Below are positions 63,398 to 64,000 of a stretch of 64,000 bases of DNA, piece after piece; the first letter of the stretch is position 1; each line of letters starts with the position of its first letter. The position numbers and the translations under genes are program-made. The notes beneath the pieces are model-generated. The model was not told the origin of the DNA, did not search any database, and was given only the letters and a program-made list of their open reading frames with translations. The stretch covers positions 3,224,001-3,288,000 of the forward strand of contig NZ_JACCFH010000001.1 of the NCBI RefSeq assembly GCF_013410775.1, read 5' to 3'. This stretch comes from Sphaerotilus montanus. GTDB lineage: Bacteria > Pseudomonadota > Gammaproteobacteria > Burkholderiales > Burkholderiaceae_C.

Positions 63398-64000
63398 ATG
63401 GCACACCTTGACCCTGTTCAATCTCCCGCCACGCCTCCGGTGGTGGTCACGCTCGGCGATGCGCTGGGCATCGGCCCGGAAATCATCGTCCGCGCCTTCC
63501 TCGATGGCCGCACCGGTCCGGCCGGCCAGACGCTGGTGATCGGCGAGCCGGCGGTGCTGCGGCGTGCGGCGGCAGTCTGGCGCCAGCGGGCCGATGTGCC
63601 GGAGCTGCCCATTGCCGTGATCGATTCGGTGGCCGATCTGCCGCTGGTGCCGCCCGGCGCGCTGCCGGTGCTGCTGCCGAGCTGGCGCTGCCCGGAACTG
63701 GCGCAGGCGCCGTGGGGCACCGTGGACGCCCGCTGCGGCCGGCTCGCGGCGGCCTGCATCCGCGACGCGGTGGCGCTGGCCAGCCGCGGCGAGGTCTCGG
63801 CCATCGTCACGGCGCCGATCCACAAGGAAGCGCTGTTCGCCGCGGGCGAGCCGTATCCTGGCCACACCGAGATGCTCGCCGCCGAAAGCGCGCTCCACGG
63901 CCAGCCGGCGGACGTCCGCATGATGTTGGCCAACGAGGAACTCAAGACCGTGCTGGTGACGGTGCACTGCGCGCTGCGCGAGGCCATCGAGCGGGTGACC
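63398..64000 (+). CDS. pdxA: 4-hydroxythreonine-4-phosphate dehydrogenase PdxA, N-terminal part (runs off window)
   Basis: PdxA oxidises 4-phosphohydroxy-threonine in the DXP-dependent pyridoxal phosphate pathway. The first 201 codons are visible: [15 protein letters not shown] near the N-terminus, [23 protein letters not shown] in abbreviated family form, and [14 protein letters not shown] at the edge. The usual G-D-P-x-G-I-G-P motif reads G-D-A-L-G-I-G-P here. A PdxA2-type homologue with another substrate is possible. The rest of the gene lies outside the window. Confidence 0.85.
   Translation, partial: MAHLDPVQSPATPPVVVTLGDALGIGPEIIVRAFLDGRTGPAGQTLVIGEPAVLRRAAAVWRQRADVPELPIAVIDSVADLPLVPPGALPVLLPSWRCPELAQAPWGTVDARCGRLAAACIRDAVALASRGEVSAIVTAPIHKEALFAAGEPYPGHTEMLAAESALHGQPADVRMMLANEELKTVLVTVHCALREAIERVT

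Overview
The window looks like chromosomal DNA of a high-GC betaproteobacterium of the order Burkholderiales, probably close to the Leptothrix/Sphaerotilus/Ideonella group. This is inferred from the very high GC, the gene order ibaG-murA-hisGDCBHAF, the hisIE-HIT-tatABC block, the branched-chain-type ABC cassette and the Bug-family binding protein. It is a judgement from family resemblance, not from a database search. I see no rRNA, tRNA, CRISPR array, prophage or insertion sequence. Coding density is very high, and only one gene-free stretch exceeds 300 bases.

Layout, left to right. 1-3.1 kb: the 5' end of an undecaprenyl-phosphate sugar transferase (leftward), a nucleotide-sugar dehydrogenase and an overlapping fdhD. 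3.1-6.0 kb: a long palindrome, then a leftward PAS hybrid kinase and OmpR-type regulator. 6.1-13.2 kb: an acyl-CoA ligase, a complete LIV-I-type ABC transporter and a MaoC hydratase, which read as an uptake and activation module for an organic acid. 13.2-18.4 kb: a secreted vanadium-dependent haloperoxidase-family protein, then a regulator/kinase pair whose NtrC-type regulator has a changed sigma-54 contact loop (GAFPGA). 18.5-21.2 kb: a tight run of DUF364, FMN reductase and PAP2 genes, ending in an SDR-fold protein with both diagnostic motifs of a halohydrin dehalogenase. 21.5-27.4 kb: two lipoproteins and an outer-membrane-like protein, converging on a 7TM hybrid kinase.

27.4-36.4 kb: cytochrome c, queA, an AbrB/Doc toxin-antitoxin pair wedged against recG, a TetR regulator, a YghU-type GST, a diguanylate cyclase, a PHB-depolymerase-family esterase and aroQ. 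36.5-40.3 kb: a LysR regulator divergent from a DUF1446/AtuA-like/Bug operon of unknown substrate. 40.4-49.8 kb: an ABC exporter, ibaG, murA and hisGDCBHAF. 49.8-64 kb: a phytanoyl-CoA dioxygenase-family gene, a NarX/NarL-like pair, cheY-cheA, an FtsX-like permease, a DODA-type dioxygenase, a Nif3-like gene, a DegS-like protease, then leftward hisI-hisE-HIT-tatABC and the start of pdxA.

The histidine genes are split. hisGDCBHAF runs rightward, while hisI-hisE lie about 13 kb away on the other strand, heading the operon that also carries tatABC. Inverting the segment between hisF and pdxA would restore hisF-hisI-hisE, so a local inversion is the simplest explanation. The most interesting single gene is the candidate halohydrin dehalogenase at 20558-21244, about 6 kb from the haloperoxidase-family gene.
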